Source: Sphingobacteriaceae bacterium (lineage in GTDB: Bacteria; Bacteroidota; Bacteroidia; Sphingobacteriales; Sphingobacteriaceae). Taken from it: a stretch of 64,000 bases of DNA. Position numbers and translations under genes: made by a program. The stretch covers positions 119,468-183,467 of the forward strand of contig JACMJM010000010.1 in assembly GCA_014380615.1 (NCBI GenBank), in the 5' to 3' direction. This document shows, piece by piece, positions 16,821-27,108 of the stretch (position 1 is its first letter; every line of letters begins with the position of its first letter). Under the pieces are notes generated by a model. The model worked only from the letters and a program-made list of their open reading frames with translations. It had not been told where the DNA came from and searched no databases.

Positions 16821-18218
16821 ATGAGATTTAAATTACTATCCATACTTATACTTCTAGGTTCAATGGCGAAAGCGCAGGATGTTCAGCAAGGAAAAACGTT
16901 TACGTTTAATCTGCAGGAATGTCTGGAATATGCCTATAAGAATAATGATTCTTTAAAGAATGCGCAGCTGGACATTGAGAACGCAAAGTATAAAGTTAAA
17001 AAAACAATTGGAATTGGGTTGCCGCAGGTGAATGGGAGTTTTACCTTTCAAGACTATTTAAAAGTTCCGCAGATCCCATTTCCAAATTTTGCGTACGTTT
17101 TCCAAGATATCTTATTTCAACAGAAGGTTCAAACAGCCGACGGCGCAGCCAAAGCACCGGAAGGGAGTCCAACTTCTTTGTTTGGCTTTCAGCAAAAGTA
17201 CAACGCCAATTATGGGCTCACTGTAAATCAGTTGTTGTTTAACGGAACATATCTGGTAGGCCTAAAAGCATCAAAAACTTTTAAGGAGTTAAGCGAGAAA
17301 AATTTCAATCGTACTAAAATAGGAACCACTGTCGCCGTTACCAAAGCATATTATCAGGTTTTGGTTAGTAACGAACAACTATCTCTGTTGGATGCGAATT
17401 TAAATCAATTGAATCAGCAGTTTAAAGAAACCTCTGAACTTAATAAGCAAGGTTTTGTCGAAAAAATCGATCTAGACAGATTACGGGTGGCCGTTAATAA
17501 TTTAACAACTACTCGGGAAAATACCGAGCGTTTACTCGAACTTTCCACCCAACTCCTCAAATTCCAAATGGGAATGCCAGTAACAGAGAATTTGACGGTT
17601 AAGGATAAAATACAAGATGTTAGTCTCGATATCGCCAGTACGATAGCGGTGGATACAACTGCATATAAAAATAGGGTTGAATATAGTCTGTTAGAAACTC
17701 AGGCAAGATTAAATACACTTGATTTGCAGAGGATTAAATCTCAGGCTTTACCTACACTTGCTGCGTTTGGAAGCGCCGGTAATGCATATCAGTCTGCTTC
17801 ATTCTCTAGCCTTTTTGATACGAACTTGCCTTCCGTTTTTATCGGATTACAATTAAATGTGCCCATTTTTTCTGGTTTTCAACGTACTTATCAGGTCAAG
17901 CAAGCTCAGGTAGCTGTTAAGAAAACGAACAACATTCTTAATATGGCGAAGAACGGGTTCCTTCTTCAACAAGAGCAGGCACGCATTACCTATCAGAACG
18001 GCATTAAGTCCTTAAATAACCAAAAAGCAAATATGGATTTAGCCCGGGAAGTTTTGAGAGTTTCGCGAATCAAATATAAAGAAGGGGTTGGCTCAAGTAT
18101 AGAAGTAACCCAAGCACAAACTGAGCTGGAAACAGCAGAAAATAATTATATCCAGGCACTGTATAATGCCCTGGTAAGTAAAGTAGATTTAGACAATGCC
18201 TACGGACGTATCCAATAA
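16821..18218 (+). CDS. TolC-family outer-membrane efflux channel
   Basis: 465 aa with a signal peptide cut after about residue 19 (GSMAKAQ). Two long helical-hairpin repeats of the OEP family are visible, for example FNLQECLEYAYKNNDSLKNA near 30 and the related IKSLNNQKANMDLAREVLRV near 395. It forms the exit duct of the tripartite pump with the MFP and RND proteins downstream. The stop at 18218 lies 19 bases before the MFP ATG. Confidence 0.93.
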   Translation: MRFKLLSILILLGSMAKAQDVQQGKTFTFNLQECLEYAYKNNDSLKNAQLDIENAKYKVKKTIGIGLPQVNGSFTFQDYLKVPQIPFPNFAYVFQDILFQQKVQTADGAAKAPEGSPTSLFGFQQKYNANYGLTVNQLLFNGTYLVGLKASKTFKELSEKNFNRTKIGTTVAVTKAYYQVLVSNEQLSLLDANLNQLNQQFKETSELNKQGFVEKIDLDRLRVAVNNLTTTRENTERLLELSTQLLKFQMGMPVTENLTVKDKIQDVSLDIASTIAVDTTAYKNRVEYSLLETQARLNTLDLQRIKSQALPTLAAFGSAGNAYQSASFSSLFDTNLPSVFIGLQLNVPIFSGFQRTYQVKQAQVAVKKTNNILNMAKNGFLLQQEQARITYQNGIKSLNNQKANMDLAREVLRVSRIKYKEGVGSSIEVTQAQTELETAENNYIQALYNALVSKVDLDNAYGRIQ

Positions 18219-18237
18219 CCTTATTATCACTAGAAAA

Positions 18238-19323
18238 ATGAAACAACTAATTTATTTCGCCGCAATAGTATTAATAGCTGCTTGCGGCAAACCAAAAGAT
18301 AAAAAAGCCGAACTAGCTGAATTGAAAAAAGAGCGAACAGAGCTTGATAAGAAAATAGTGGAACTGGAAGAAGAAGTAGGTGTTAAAACCGTACAATCTT
18401 CTACTGATGTAGCTGTTCTTGAAATCGTTCCGGCAACCTTTAAAAACTACCTTGAAATTCAGGGTAGGGTTGATGCCGAGCAAAATGTGCAGGTTAACCC
18501 TGAAGCACCGGGTGTAATCACCGGAATTTATGTAGCTGCCGGCCAGCGTGTAGGTAAGGGTCAGGTGTTGGCACAGCTTGATGATAAGGTTTTACGTCAG
18601 AGTATTTCGCAGTTGCAAACCCAGATGGAGCTTGCCAACTCTCTGTTTCGCCGTCAAAAAAATCTTTGGGATCAAAAAATCGGTACCGAAGTGCAATTTC
18701 TTACCGCTAAAAGTCAGAAAGAAGGCTTGGAACGGCAAATGGGAGTGCTTCGTTCTCAGCAATCGATGTATAAAATCAAATCACCAATCTCGGGTACTGT
18801 TGATAAAATGGACCTAAAACTTGGTCAGGCGGTTTCGCCGGGTATGCCTGGTATTACCGTGGTGAATACCAGCAATCTTAAAGTTGAAGCTGATGTGGCC
18901 GAGTCGTATGCGGGCCGTGTAAATCAAGGCGATGAAGTGGAAGTGATTTTACCCGATGTGCCGGATAGTTTAACTACCAGAGTAACTTTTGCTTCGCGGG
19001 TTATTGATCCGATATCAAGAAGTTTCAATATTGCGATTAAGCTTCCTGCGAGAAACGTGTATCGCCCTAATATGCTTGCTGTATTACGTATTGTTGATTA
19101 CAAAGTAACTAATGCCATAACCATTCCTGTAAACGCTATTCAGAAATCAGAAACTGCTGATTACGTTTTTGTGGCTGAAAACGGAAAAGCGAAACGAGTA
19201 AACGTAAGAACAGGTAAGGTTTCTGATGGTAGAGCAGAAATTCTGGTTGGACTTAAAGCCGGCGACAAGGTGATTGTAAGTGGTATGGGCGAGCTGAATG
19301 AAGGCGAACCTGTTAAATTCTAA
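18238..19323 (+). CDS. RND efflux periplasmic adaptor (membrane fusion lipoprotein)
   Basis: 361 aa from the ATG at 18238, which gives a lipoprotein signal with lipobox IAAC (C16). An upstream in-frame ATG at 18196 would overlap tolC and spoil the signal peptide. A short coiled coil follows (about 20-45), then the biotinyl-lipoyl half GVITGIYVAAGQRVGKGQVL, an alpha-hairpin, the second lipoyl half (YKIKSPISGTVDKMDLKLGQ) and beta-barrel domains. It links the RND pump to TolC. Confidence 0.93.
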   Translation: MKQLIYFAAIVLIAACGKPKDKKAELAELKKERTELDKKIVELEEEVGVKTVQSSTDVAVLEIVPATFKNYLEIQGRVDAEQNVQVNPEAPGVITGIYVAAGQRVGKGQVLAQLDDKVLRQSISQLQTQMELANSLFRRQKNLWDQKIGTEVQFLTAKSQKEGLERQMGVLRSQQSMYKIKSPISGTVDKMDLKLGQAVSPGMPGITVVNTSNLKVEADVAESYAGRVNQGDEVEVILPDVPDSLTTRVTFASRVIDPISRSFNIAIKLPARNVYRPNMLAVLRIVDYKVTNAITIPVNAIQKSETADYVFVAENGKAKRVNVRTGKVSDGRAEILVGLKAGDKVIVSGMGELNEGEPVKF

Positions 19324-19351
19324 TCAGTCTTTAGGTTAATAAATAAGAAAA

Positions 19352-22300
19352 ATGAAAGACGTTAACAAAGAGTTTGGCCCATCGAGTTGGGCGATAGATA
19401 ATAAAACCGCCATATATGTGCTGGTATTTATTTTAACTCTGATGGGGTATTCGGCCTACCAGAGTTTACCGAAGGAAAATTTCCCGGAGGTAATTATTCC
19501 GAAGATATTTGTTACTACGGTATATCCCGGTACATCTCCGGCAAACATGGAGAATCTGGTAACCAAGCAGATAGAAAAGGAACTAAAATCTACTAAGGGA
19601 TTAAAGAAGGTTACTTCGAATTCTTACCAGGATTTTTCGATCATCACCGCCGAATTCAATACAAATGTGGAGATCAGAGATGCCAAGCAATTGGTGAAAG
19701 ATGCGGTGGATAAAGCAGATCTTCCGACCGATCTTCCGGATGACCCGACGGTGCAGGATATTAATCTGGCCGATCTTCCGATTATGTACGTTAACATATC
19801 AGGCGACTATGACCTTAAGCGGCTGAAGGAATACGCGGATGATCTGCAGGATAGAATAGAGGGTTTTAAGGAAATTTCAGGAGTTGATATTGTGGGAGCT
19901 TTAGACCCTGAAGTTCAGATTAACGTGGATTTGAATAAGATGGCAGCGGCTCAGATCTCGTTCGGCGATATAGAGCGGGCTGTTGGATACGAAAACTTAA
20001 CCATCTCTGGCGGTACCGTTAAAATGGATGGCGTTCGTCGTACTATTAACATTAAAAATGAGTTTAAAAGTGCCGACGAAATTTCTAATCTGATTATCAA
20101 AACGCCCACAGGGGCATCAATTTATCTTCGCGATATAGCAGAGATTAACGATTCATTTAAGGAGCAGGAAAGTTATGCCCGCTTATACGGAAAGAACGTA
20201 ATCACGCTGAATATCAAGAAACGAAGCGGTGAAAACCTAATCGAAGCGTCGGATAAAATCAATGCCTTAATTAAGGAGATGAAAGGAAAAGAGCTTCCTT
20301 CAAATCTTGAGATTACAGTAACCGGAGATCAGTCGGATCAAACACGGGTAACACTGCACGATTTAATTAATACCATTATCATCGGTTTTATCCTGGTAAC
20401 GGTAATCCTGATGTTTTTCATGGGGGTTACTAACGCCTTGTTTGTGGCCCTTTCGGTTCCTCTTTCAATGTTTGTAGCATTTTTAACGATGCCAGCATTG
20501 GGCTCATTATTCGATTTCAATTTTACGATGAATATGATCGTGCTCTTTGCCTTCCTTTTGGGGTTGGGTATAGTAGTGGATGATGCTATCGTAGTAATAG
20601 AAAACACACACCGGATTTTTGATAATGGAAAAGTGCCGATTGTTAAAGCGGCCAAGACCGCTGCCGGGGAAGTGTTTCTTCCGGTATTATCGGGTACGCT
20701 AACTACACTAGCACCCTTTATTCCCTTGCTTTTCTGGCCAGGAATTATTGGAGAGTTTATGTTCTTCCTGCCCATTACGTTAATTATAACCCTATTGGCC
20801 TCGCTGGTTGTAGCGTATATTATTAATCCGGTTTTTGCTGTCGACTTTATGCACCCGCATGATGAAAACTCTCATGTAAAACCAACCTTTGATAAGAGTA
20901 CAAAACGTGCGATGATTATCTTCGGAGGTCTGGCGGTTATTTCTTATTTCATAAATTTCGGACTTGGGAACTTTGTGGTGCTTATAGCGTTGCTTTATCT
21001 TCTGAATCATTTTTATTTAACCGGAGTTATTGAGAAATTTCAGAAGAAAACCTGGCCAGCTTTTCAGGATAAGTATGTAAATGTTTTACATTGGGCCTTG
21101 AAGCGTCCACGTGCTATGCTATTATGGACAGTTGGTTTACTCTTCTTTACTATTGCTTTGATGGTAGTTGTACCGCCCAAAGTGGTTTTCTTCCCCACAG
21201 CAGATCCTAACTTTGCCTTTGTGTATGTAACGATGCCTATCGGTACCGATCAGGCGAAAACCAATGAAGTGGTAAAGAAAGTTGAAGAGCAGGTAACAAA
21301 AGCGGTGGGTGGACGCAGTAATCCTGATGTTACTTCTATCATTTCGAACGTAACCATAGGTGTAACAGACCCTCAGGATGAAGATCAGGGTAATTACACC
21401 AATAAGGGTAAAGTTACAGTTGCTTTTGTTGAGTTTGGAAAAAGGGTGGGCGAACCAACCTCTACTTACCTGGATAAAATAAGAGGAGCGGTTAAAGGAA
21501 TTCCCGGGGCTGTAATTTCTGTTGCCCAGGAGCAAGGCGGCCCGCCAACAGCAAAACCGATAAGTATTGAAATTACCGGAGATGAGCTTGATACACTTAT
21601 TAAGGCTTCCGAATCGCTGCTGAAACACATTGAGTCGAAACAAATAGCAGGTATCGAAGAATTGAAGTCTGATTTTCAAAATAATAAGCCCGAGCTTGTA
21701 TTTGATATCGACCGTGAACGGGCTAATCGCGAAGGGATTTCAACCGGACAAATCGGTATGGATATGCGTACAGCTATCTATGGTAAAGAAGTTTCTAAAT
21801 TTCGCGATGCCAGCGAGGACTATGAGATTAACGTTCGTGCGAAAGAAGATCAGCGCAACAACCTTGAAGCGATCCGGAATATGAAGGTTACCTATCGTGA
21901 TATGGCAATGGGCGGTATCATACGCCAGGTTCCCTTATCCTCTTTCGCGCAAATTGATTATGTAAACACATACGGTGGTATTAAGCGCAAACAAGAGAAA
22001 CGTGTTATTATCCTTTCATCCAATGTGTTAGGCGATTATAATCCAAATGAAGTAGTGGCAAACATACAGTCGGAAATTAACCAGTTTAATGCTCCCGACG
22101 GGGTAACTATAAAAATGGCCGGTGAGCAGGAAGAGCAAATGGAGACAGCCGCGTTTTTGGGCGGTGCTTTGCTATCTGCTTTAGGACTCATTCTTATTAT
22201 TCTGGTTGCGCAATTCAATTCCGTAAGCAAACCGCTAATTATTTTGAGTGAAATTCTGTTCAGTGTTATCGGAGTATTCCTGGGCATTACTCTCTTCAGA

Positions 22301-22783
22301 ATGGAAATGTCAATCGTAATGTCTGGTATTGGTATCGTGGCCCTTGCGGGGATTGTAGTCCGAAACGGAATTTTGCTGGTGGAGTTTACAGATTTGATGA
22401 TAGAACAGGGTATGTCTGTAAAAGATTCGGTAATCGAGGCAGGAAGAACCCGAATGACTCCGGTATTACTTACCGCTACTGCAACTATGCTCGGTTTGAT
22501 ACCACTTGCCGTGGGATTAAATATCGATTTTGCGAAGCTGCTTAGTACCGGAAATCCACATTTATATTTTGGTGGTGATAACGTAGCCTTCTGGGGCCCG
22601 CTTTCATGGACCATGATATTCGGTTTGGCGTTTGCTACTTTTCTTACGCTGATACTTGTTCCTTGTATGTATTTACTTGCCGACAGTAATTCTAAACGAA
22701 CTAAATTATGGTTCAAGAATATTTTTAGTTCGGAAAATAAAGTAGAACCGGTAACCTTAAAAACTAAGAAACCGGGTTTGTAA
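19352..22783 (+). CDS. RND multidrug efflux transporter, HAE1/AcrB family
   Basis: 1143 aa, slightly longer than AcrB (1049 aa). Twelve membrane helices surround two large periplasmic loops, with clear internal duplication. Helix 4 has the proton-relay pair in GIVVDDAIVVIENTHR, and the second-half partner region reads GIVALAGIVVRNGILLVEF. N-terminus and loops match multidrug (HAE) rather than metal (HME) pumps. A long hydrophilic segment before the seventh helix (about 500-560) is extended. It is the last gene of the tetR-tolC-mfp-rnd operon and ends in a terminator hairpin that begins inside its last codons. Confidence 0.94.
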   Translation: MKDVNKEFGPSSWAIDNKTAIYVLVFILTLMGYSAYQSLPKENFPEVIIPKIFVTTVYPGTSPANMENLVTKQIEKELKSTKGLKKVTSNSYQDFSIITAEFNTNVEIRDAKQLVKDAVDKADLPTDLPDDPTVQDINLADLPIMYVNISGDYDLKRLKEYADDLQDRIEGFKEISGVDIVGALDPEVQINVDLNKMAAAQISFGDIERAVGYENLTISGGTVKMDGVRRTINIKNEFKSADEISNLIIKTPTGASIYLRDIAEINDSFKEQESYARLYGKNVITLNIKKRSGENLIEASDKINALIKEMKGKELPSNLEITVTGDQSDQTRVTLHDLINTIIIGFILVTVILMFFMGVTNALFVALSVPLSMFVAFLTMPALGSLFDFNFTMNMIVLFAFLLGLGIVVDDAIVVIENTHRIFDNGKVPIVKAAKTAAGEVFLPVLSGTLTTLAPFIPLLFWPGIIGEFMFFLPITLIITLLASLVVAYIINPVFAVDFMHPHDENSHVKPTFDKSTKRAMIIFGGLAVISYFINFGLGNFVVLIALLYLLNHFYLTGVIEKFQKKTWPAFQDKYVNVLHWALKRPRAMLLWTVGLLFFTIALMVVVPPKVVFFPTADPNFAFVYVTMPIGTDQAKTNEVVKKVEEQVTKAVGGRSNPDVTSIISNVTIGVTDPQDEDQGNYTNKGKVTVAFVEFGKRVGEPTSTYLDKIRGAVKGIPGAVISVAQEQGGPPTAKPISIEITGDELDTLIKASESLLKHIESKQIAGIEELKSDFQNNKPELVFDIDRERANREGISTGQIGMDMRTAIYGKEVSKFRDASEDYEINVRAKEDQRNNLEAIRNMKVTYRDMAMGGIIRQVPLSSFAQIDYVNTYGGIKRKQEKRVIILSSNVLGDYNPNEVVANIQSEINQFNAPDGVTIKMAGEQEEQMETAAFLGGALLSALGLILIILVAQFNSVSKPLIILSEILFSVIGVFLGITLFRMEMSIVMSGIGIVALAGIVVRNGILLVEFTDLMIEQGMSVKDSVIEAGRTRMTPVLLTATATMLGLIPLAVGLNIDFAKLLSTGNPHLYFGGDNVAFWGPLSWTMIFGLAFATFLTLILVPCMYLLADSNSKRTKLWFKNIFSSENKVEPVTLKTKKPGL

Positions 22784-22797
22784 ACCTGGTTTCTTTT
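22766..22797 (+). terminator. Terminator of the efflux operon, overlapping the stop codon
   Basis: AAGAAACCGGGTTT pairs with AAACCTGGTTTCTT around GT, with one mismatch, followed by TTTT. The left arm encodes the last residues of the RND protein. Confidence 0.75.
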
Positions 22798-22860
22798 CAA
22801 AAAAAAATTCTGTATTTTACGAGGACACTGAAAAAGTAACTCTTTAATGGAAAGCCTTTA

Positions 22861-22905
22861 AAAGCGATTATGTAAAAATCATGTTTTACTTAATCGCTTT
22901 TTTTA
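22861..22905. terminator. Strong, probably bidirectional terminator
   Basis: AAAGCGATTA (22861-22870) pairs with TAATCGCTTT (22891-22900), and an inner helix GTAAAA/TTTTAC extends the stem. T-rich sequence follows on the plus strand, and the arms begin with A-rich bases on the other. It lies between the efflux operon and the convergent oxidoreductase gene. Confidence 0.75.
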
Positions 22906-22948
22906 TTGCGTATAGATTGTGGGTAGGTTCTGCAGGCTTTTTTTATAC

Positions 22949-23926
22949 TTAAAGATGATGCTTGCCAGTGAGAATATCCATAATGCGCAGCACTTTGGCC
23001 CCTTCCTCCGCATCACAGGGATTGACAGGGCTTTCACCCGCGAAATATTTTACAACCTCCTCAATCATGGGCTGTTGTATATGTCGGGGGGAATGAAAAT
23101 TGAAAGTTTCTGTATTGCCCCTTTTTATCAGCTGACAGAAATTTCCATGAAAGGGAAATGAGATTTTACCTTCAGAACCCACAATTTCACAGTGGTCTTT
23201 CGCTTCCTCATTCGAAATATTAAAGCACCACAGGCCCTTACAGATGACATTGTTTTTAAATACGAATTCTCCCGAAACAATATCATCTGCCGGGTAAAGT
23301 CCAGATTGGTTAGCTGAATAGCCTGAAACCCTTAGCGGATCTCCAAAAAAATAAAGCATTAAATCAATATGATGCGGAGCCATATCGTGGAACAATCCTC
23401 CACCCGAAATTTGCGGATCAACCCTCCAGTTAACTTCCGAAGTTGCCACCAGATCCGTTTGTGCGGGTTGCAAAAACTGGATAGAAGCAAAGCGAATATC
23501 TCCTATTTCTGATAACAGGTCTTTTATTTTTCTAAACATTGGCAGCGCCCTGCGATAATGCGCTACAGTAAGTTTTGTTGAATATTTTTTTGATGCCTCA
23601 ATCATTTTCCGGCAACTCTCTTCACTTAAAGCCATTGGTTTTTCTACGTATACGGGTTTTTCGGCTTTTAAAGCCGCAATGGTATGTTCTTCGTGAAAGG
23701 CGGGAGGGGTGGCCACGTAAACAGCACTAACTTCCGGGTCATTAATTAAGGCATTCGCATCAGCATAAAATTTTCGAACGTTATGACGCTGAGCATAGTC
23801 TTTGGCTTTCTCAATATCCCGTCGCATAACAGCTGCCAGCGACGAGTTCTCAGCCTTATTAAAAGCCGGCCCGCTTTTAATTTCAGTTACATCACCACAT
23901 CCTATTATTCCCCAGTTTACACTCAT
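22949..23926 (-). CDS. Gfo/Idh/MocA-family NAD(P)-dependent oxidoreductase
   Basis: 325 aa. N-terminal Rossmann domain with GIIGCGDVTE (dinucleotide binding), the family hallmark YVEKPMALS (EKP, with the catalytic Lys region) near residue 95, and a C-terminal alpha/beta domain with GGGLFHDMAPHHIDLM, which carries the catalytic His pair. Substrates of the family are sugars, inositols and related polyols; this one cannot be assigned. It is a single gene with its own minus-strand promoter (23942-23949) and no sugar genes beside it. Confidence 0.92.
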   Translation of the reverse strand: MSVNWGIIGCGDVTEIKSGPAFNKAENSSLAAVMRRDIEKAKDYAQRHNVRKFYADANALINDPEVSAVYVATPPAFHEEHTIAALKAEKPVYVEKPMALSEESCRKMIEASKKYSTKLTVAHYRRALPMFRKIKDLLSEIGDIRFASIQFLQPAQTDLVATSEVNWRVDPQISGGGLFHDMAPHHIDLMLYFFGDPLRVSGYSANQSGLYPADDIVSGEFVFKNNVICKGLWCFNISNEEAKDHCEIVGSEGKISFPFHGNFCQLIKRGNTETFNFHSPRHIQQPMIEEVVKYFAGESPVNPCDAEEGAKVLRIMDILTGKHHL

Positions 23927-23941
23927 AGATTCTAATTTTCA

Positions 23942-23949
23942 CAAAGATA
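23942..23949 (-). promoter_or_regulatory. Promoter -7 element of the oxidoreductase gene
   Basis: The minus strand reads TATCTTTG, which gives a leader of about 12 bases. The rest of the 320-base gap 23927-24246 shows only AT-rich sequence and a weaker TATCTTTA near 24186 that might serve the next gene. Confidence 0.5.
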
Positions 23950-24246
23950 TACCTTGCCGTCCGTCTTTAATAGGCGGGAAATTAATATTCCCTGAAATTG
24001 GTTTTTGTCTGTTTAATGTGCGTGGTACATATCAGCCGAAATAATAAAGGCTCATAACTGCACCATTGGGGTTAAAAGCACTATTTATGAGGGTTCGACC
24101 TTTTATTTCAGCTTGCTTTTTTAGTGCTTCGCTATTTCTTTTTTTAATTGCAGACGCAATTTTGGTAAACTATCCTTCTATTTATTATCTTTAAATCCTT
24201 TTTCTTAGATAGTGCCCCATAACTTGATTTCGCAAAATTTTATCCC

Positions 24247-27108
24247 ATGCGCATAAGCCCTTCAGTCAGAAAATTTCTCGCGAGAATGCTTTGGGTGTTT
24301 AGCTCTTTATTGGCTGTTGAGTCTGATAGTGCTTTTGCCCAGGGTACATCTAATGAAGGTACTGATTTTTGGGTAGCTTATGCCGGACACGTTGATGATG
24401 AGTTTTCGCGATTAACACTTTTTTTAACGTCAAAAGTTAACGCTACGGTTTCTATTAATCTGGGCGGCACTCCTTATAAAGTTAACGGAGTGCCTGCTAC
24501 TGTAACGCTTCTTGCTAATCAGCCCAAGGCTATTTATATTAATCCTAACGAATATCAAAATGTTTATGTAGACACCTATGATAATCTCGAAACCCATATT
24601 GGAAAAGGTATTCACGTTACCGCCGATCAGCCGATAGTAGTTTATTCTCACATATCAAGGAGTGCGCGGTCTGCCGCTTGTTTAGTTTACCCTACAAAAG
24701 CATTGGGGCACGATTACTATGCTATATCATACACCCAGCTTGGAGATCTGGTTGATGAGATTATCTCTTCGCAATTTACTATTGTAGGGGTTGAAGATGA
24801 TACCGATATAGAGATTACCCCTACACAAGATAGCAGATGGTTGCCGGTAAGAAAGGCGGGCGTACCCTTTGTTATTAAATTGAACAAGGGAGATATTTAC
24901 CAGTTTCAATCAAGAACGGATATTACAGGTTCGCGAATTAAAACAGTTAATGGCTGTAAACCCTTCGCCGTGTTTTCCGGAAGTTCGAAAAACGGCTTTT
25001 GCGAAGAAGGAAATATTGTAAGCCCGAACAATCCCGGCGGGCAGGATAATCTTTATCAGCAATTGCTGCCTGTATCTGCCTGGGGCAAAAACTTTGTAAC
25101 CGCCCCCTTTTATAATTCACACTTCGGGAGTTACGACATTTACCGGATTCAGGTTGCGGATAATAATACCACGGTTACTATAAATGGTTCTACCACTAAT
25201 GCTAACGGAACGGTATTAAGCAATCCGTATTCAAAAGGAAGCGTAATTACATTTAAAAGCCAGGCCGGTAACATTATAAGTGCCAACAATCCTATTAATG
25301 TCGCTCAGTTTCAAACATCCCAAACCTGTAATCCAACTAATTCAAACTTACCGGTTATGTCTGCGCCAGTTCCCGGCGATCCCGACATGATAATTCTCAA
25401 TCCTATAGAGCAAACACTTAAAGATATCACCGTTTATTCCGCCATTTCAACCAACGAAGCTCCTACAAACATCAGGAGCCATTATATTAACGCAATAATT
25501 AAAACTGCCGATATTCCTTTTTTTACGGTCGACGGGCAGCAGTTTCAGCTTAACCCGGCCAATGCGCCTTTTGCCACGAATAAGTTTATAAAAATAAACG
25601 ACCAGTATAGTTATATAGTGGTAGACGTAACTCAATCTTCAATTTCCGGTAGTCCAACTCATCGTATTCGTGCGGATGGTGGTTTTGTTGCCATTGCGTA
25701 TGGTTACGGAGTGGTAGAGTCCTATGGTTATTTAGCCGGCTCAGATCTCAGAAATCTGAACCAATTCATTCAACCCGAAAATCCCTCAACCAATAATCCT
25801 ATTGTTAGCGGATGCAATAGCGAACCGCTAAAACTTTATGTGATTTTACCCTACAAAACAAATTCATTAAAATGGGATTTGAACGACGGAAGCGGGGTTC
25901 GAACAGATCCGGATCCCGACGCTCATTATACTACAGAGACTATAAACGGGGTTCTTTCATATAAGTACCGGTATTTTAACGATTTGGTTTCTTATTCATC
26001 TCCGGGGATCTATATTATAAAGGCTATGGCGGTAAATCCGGCACCTATTGGCTGCGATGAAAATGAAACAGTAGAATTGAGCTTAACCATTTCCGCGCCG
26101 CCCGATGCAGACTTTACAGCCACAGGTTCGGTATGCCAGGGCGATGAAGTTGTATTTACAGACAATAGTACAAGTAACGGGGTTGATATTGGTAAATGGT
26201 ATTGGAACTTTGGCGATGGTAGCCCGGTTGAAGTAAGGCGATCAGCACTTCCTTTCTCACATATATATCAAAAAAGCGGCGATTATAAGGTTACCTTAAT
26301 TGTGGAAGGAATTACCGGGTGTCAATCTGCTGTGAGCGATTCTATACCTGTGCATGTATCCGAACTTCCGAAAGCTCAATTTTCGCAACAATTTTGCGAG
26401 GTAGTGCAATTTACAGATGAGTCTGAGGCCATTGAAGGTAATATTATAAAATGGTCATGGAATTTTGGTGACCCGGAATCAGGTGAGCAAGATTCGTCCG
26501 ATTTGCAAAACCCGACCCATGAGTTTAGTCCAAGTGGTGAGTTTACCGTTACCCTGACGGTGGAAACAGACAAGGGTTGTAGCAATACAACTACTGCAAA
26601 AGTATATTCTCCTGCGATAATTAAATCTCTCGAAGACATCACCATATTAAGAGGCGGACAGAAAGTACTGGTTCCGGAAATTGAAGGTAAAGGATTGCGC
26701 TATAAGTGGGTGCCATCGGCCGGGCTTGATAATGATAGTATTCCTAACCCTGTAGCGTCGCCGCTTGAAGATACCGAATACACCTTAACTGTTACCGCCG
26801 GGCTAGCCTGCCCCGTTTTTGAAAAAGTGTGGGTAAAAGTTCTGGAGCCCGAAATTCCAAATGCTTTTTCGCCCAACGGCGATGGAATAAATGACCGATG
26901 GGCAATTAAATACCTGGAGACGTATGTTAACGCAACGGTACAAATTTATAATCGTTACGGCCAGAAAGTGTACAACTCCGGGCAGTATCTGGAGCCATGG
27001 AATGGCACCCATCAGGGAAAAGACATGCCGGTAGGAGTATATTACTACATAATAGAGCCTAATAACGGAAGAAAGCGAATAGTGGGATCAATAACGTTAT
27101 TGCGATGA
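24247..27108 (+). CDS. Large secreted PKD protein with T9SS (CHU_C/gliding-type) C-terminal domain
   Basis: 953 aa. The signal peptide ends near AFAQ (about residue 32). Residues 35-500 resemble the IgGFc-binding-protein N-terminal domain (start NEGTDFWVAYAGH; ITADQPIVVYSH-like rungs). Two PKD domains follow (about 617-708 and 711-790), each with the WNFGD core (KWYWNFGDGS and KWSWNFGDPE). The end (868-953) has IPNAFSPNGDGINDRWAI and RYGQKVYNS, the gliding-motility/CHU_C signal for type IX secretion. An adhesin or surface-matrix role is likely. Its stop overlaps the PorP/SprF gene by 4 bases. Confidence 0.9.
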   Translation: MRISPSVRKFLARMLWVFSSLLAVESDSAFAQGTSNEGTDFWVAYAGHVDDEFSRLTLFLTSKVNATVSINLGGTPYKVNGVPATVTLLANQPKAIYINPNEYQNVYVDTYDNLETHIGKGIHVTADQPIVVYSHISRSARSAACLVYPTKALGHDYYAISYTQLGDLVDEIISSQFTIVGVEDDTDIEITPTQDSRWLPVRKAGVPFVIKLNKGDIYQFQSRTDITGSRIKTVNGCKPFAVFSGSSKNGFCEEGNIVSPNNPGGQDNLYQQLLPVSAWGKNFVTAPFYNSHFGSYDIYRIQVADNNTTVTINGSTTNANGTVLSNPYSKGSVITFKSQAGNIISANNPINVAQFQTSQTCNPTNSNLPVMSAPVPGDPDMIILNPIEQTLKDITVYSAISTNEAPTNIRSHYINAIIKTADIPFFTVDGQQFQLNPANAPFATNKFIKINDQYSYIVVDVTQSSISGSPTHRIRADGGFVAIAYGYGVVESYGYLAGSDLRNLNQFIQPENPSTNNPIVSGCNSEPLKLYVILPYKTNSLKWDLNDGSGVRTDPDPDAHYTTETINGVLSYKYRYFNDLVSYSSPGIYIIKAMAVNPAPIGCDENETVELSLTISAPPDADFTATGSVCQGDEVVFTDNSTSNGVDIGKWYWNFGDGSPVEVRRSALPFSHIYQKSGDYKVTLIVEGITGCQSAVSDSIPVHVSELPKAQFSQQFCEVVQFTDESEAIEGNIIKWSWNFGDPESGEQDSSDLQNPTHEFSPSGEFTVTLTVETDKGCSNTTTAKVYSPAIIKSLEDITILRGGQKVLVPEIEGKGLRYKWVPSAGLDNDSIPNPVASPLEDTEYTLTVTAGLACPVFEKVWVKVLEPEIPNAFSPNGDGINDRWAIKYLETYVNATVQIYNRYGQKVYNSGQYLEPWNGTHQGKDMPVGVYYYIIEPNNGRKRIVGSITLLR

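Noticed and set aside
22820..22905. Insertion-sequence end remnant (GAGGACACTGAAAAAGT and following)
   Set aside because: The wording recalls transposon ends, but no partner end, target duplication or transposase fragment is present; the later part is a plain terminator.
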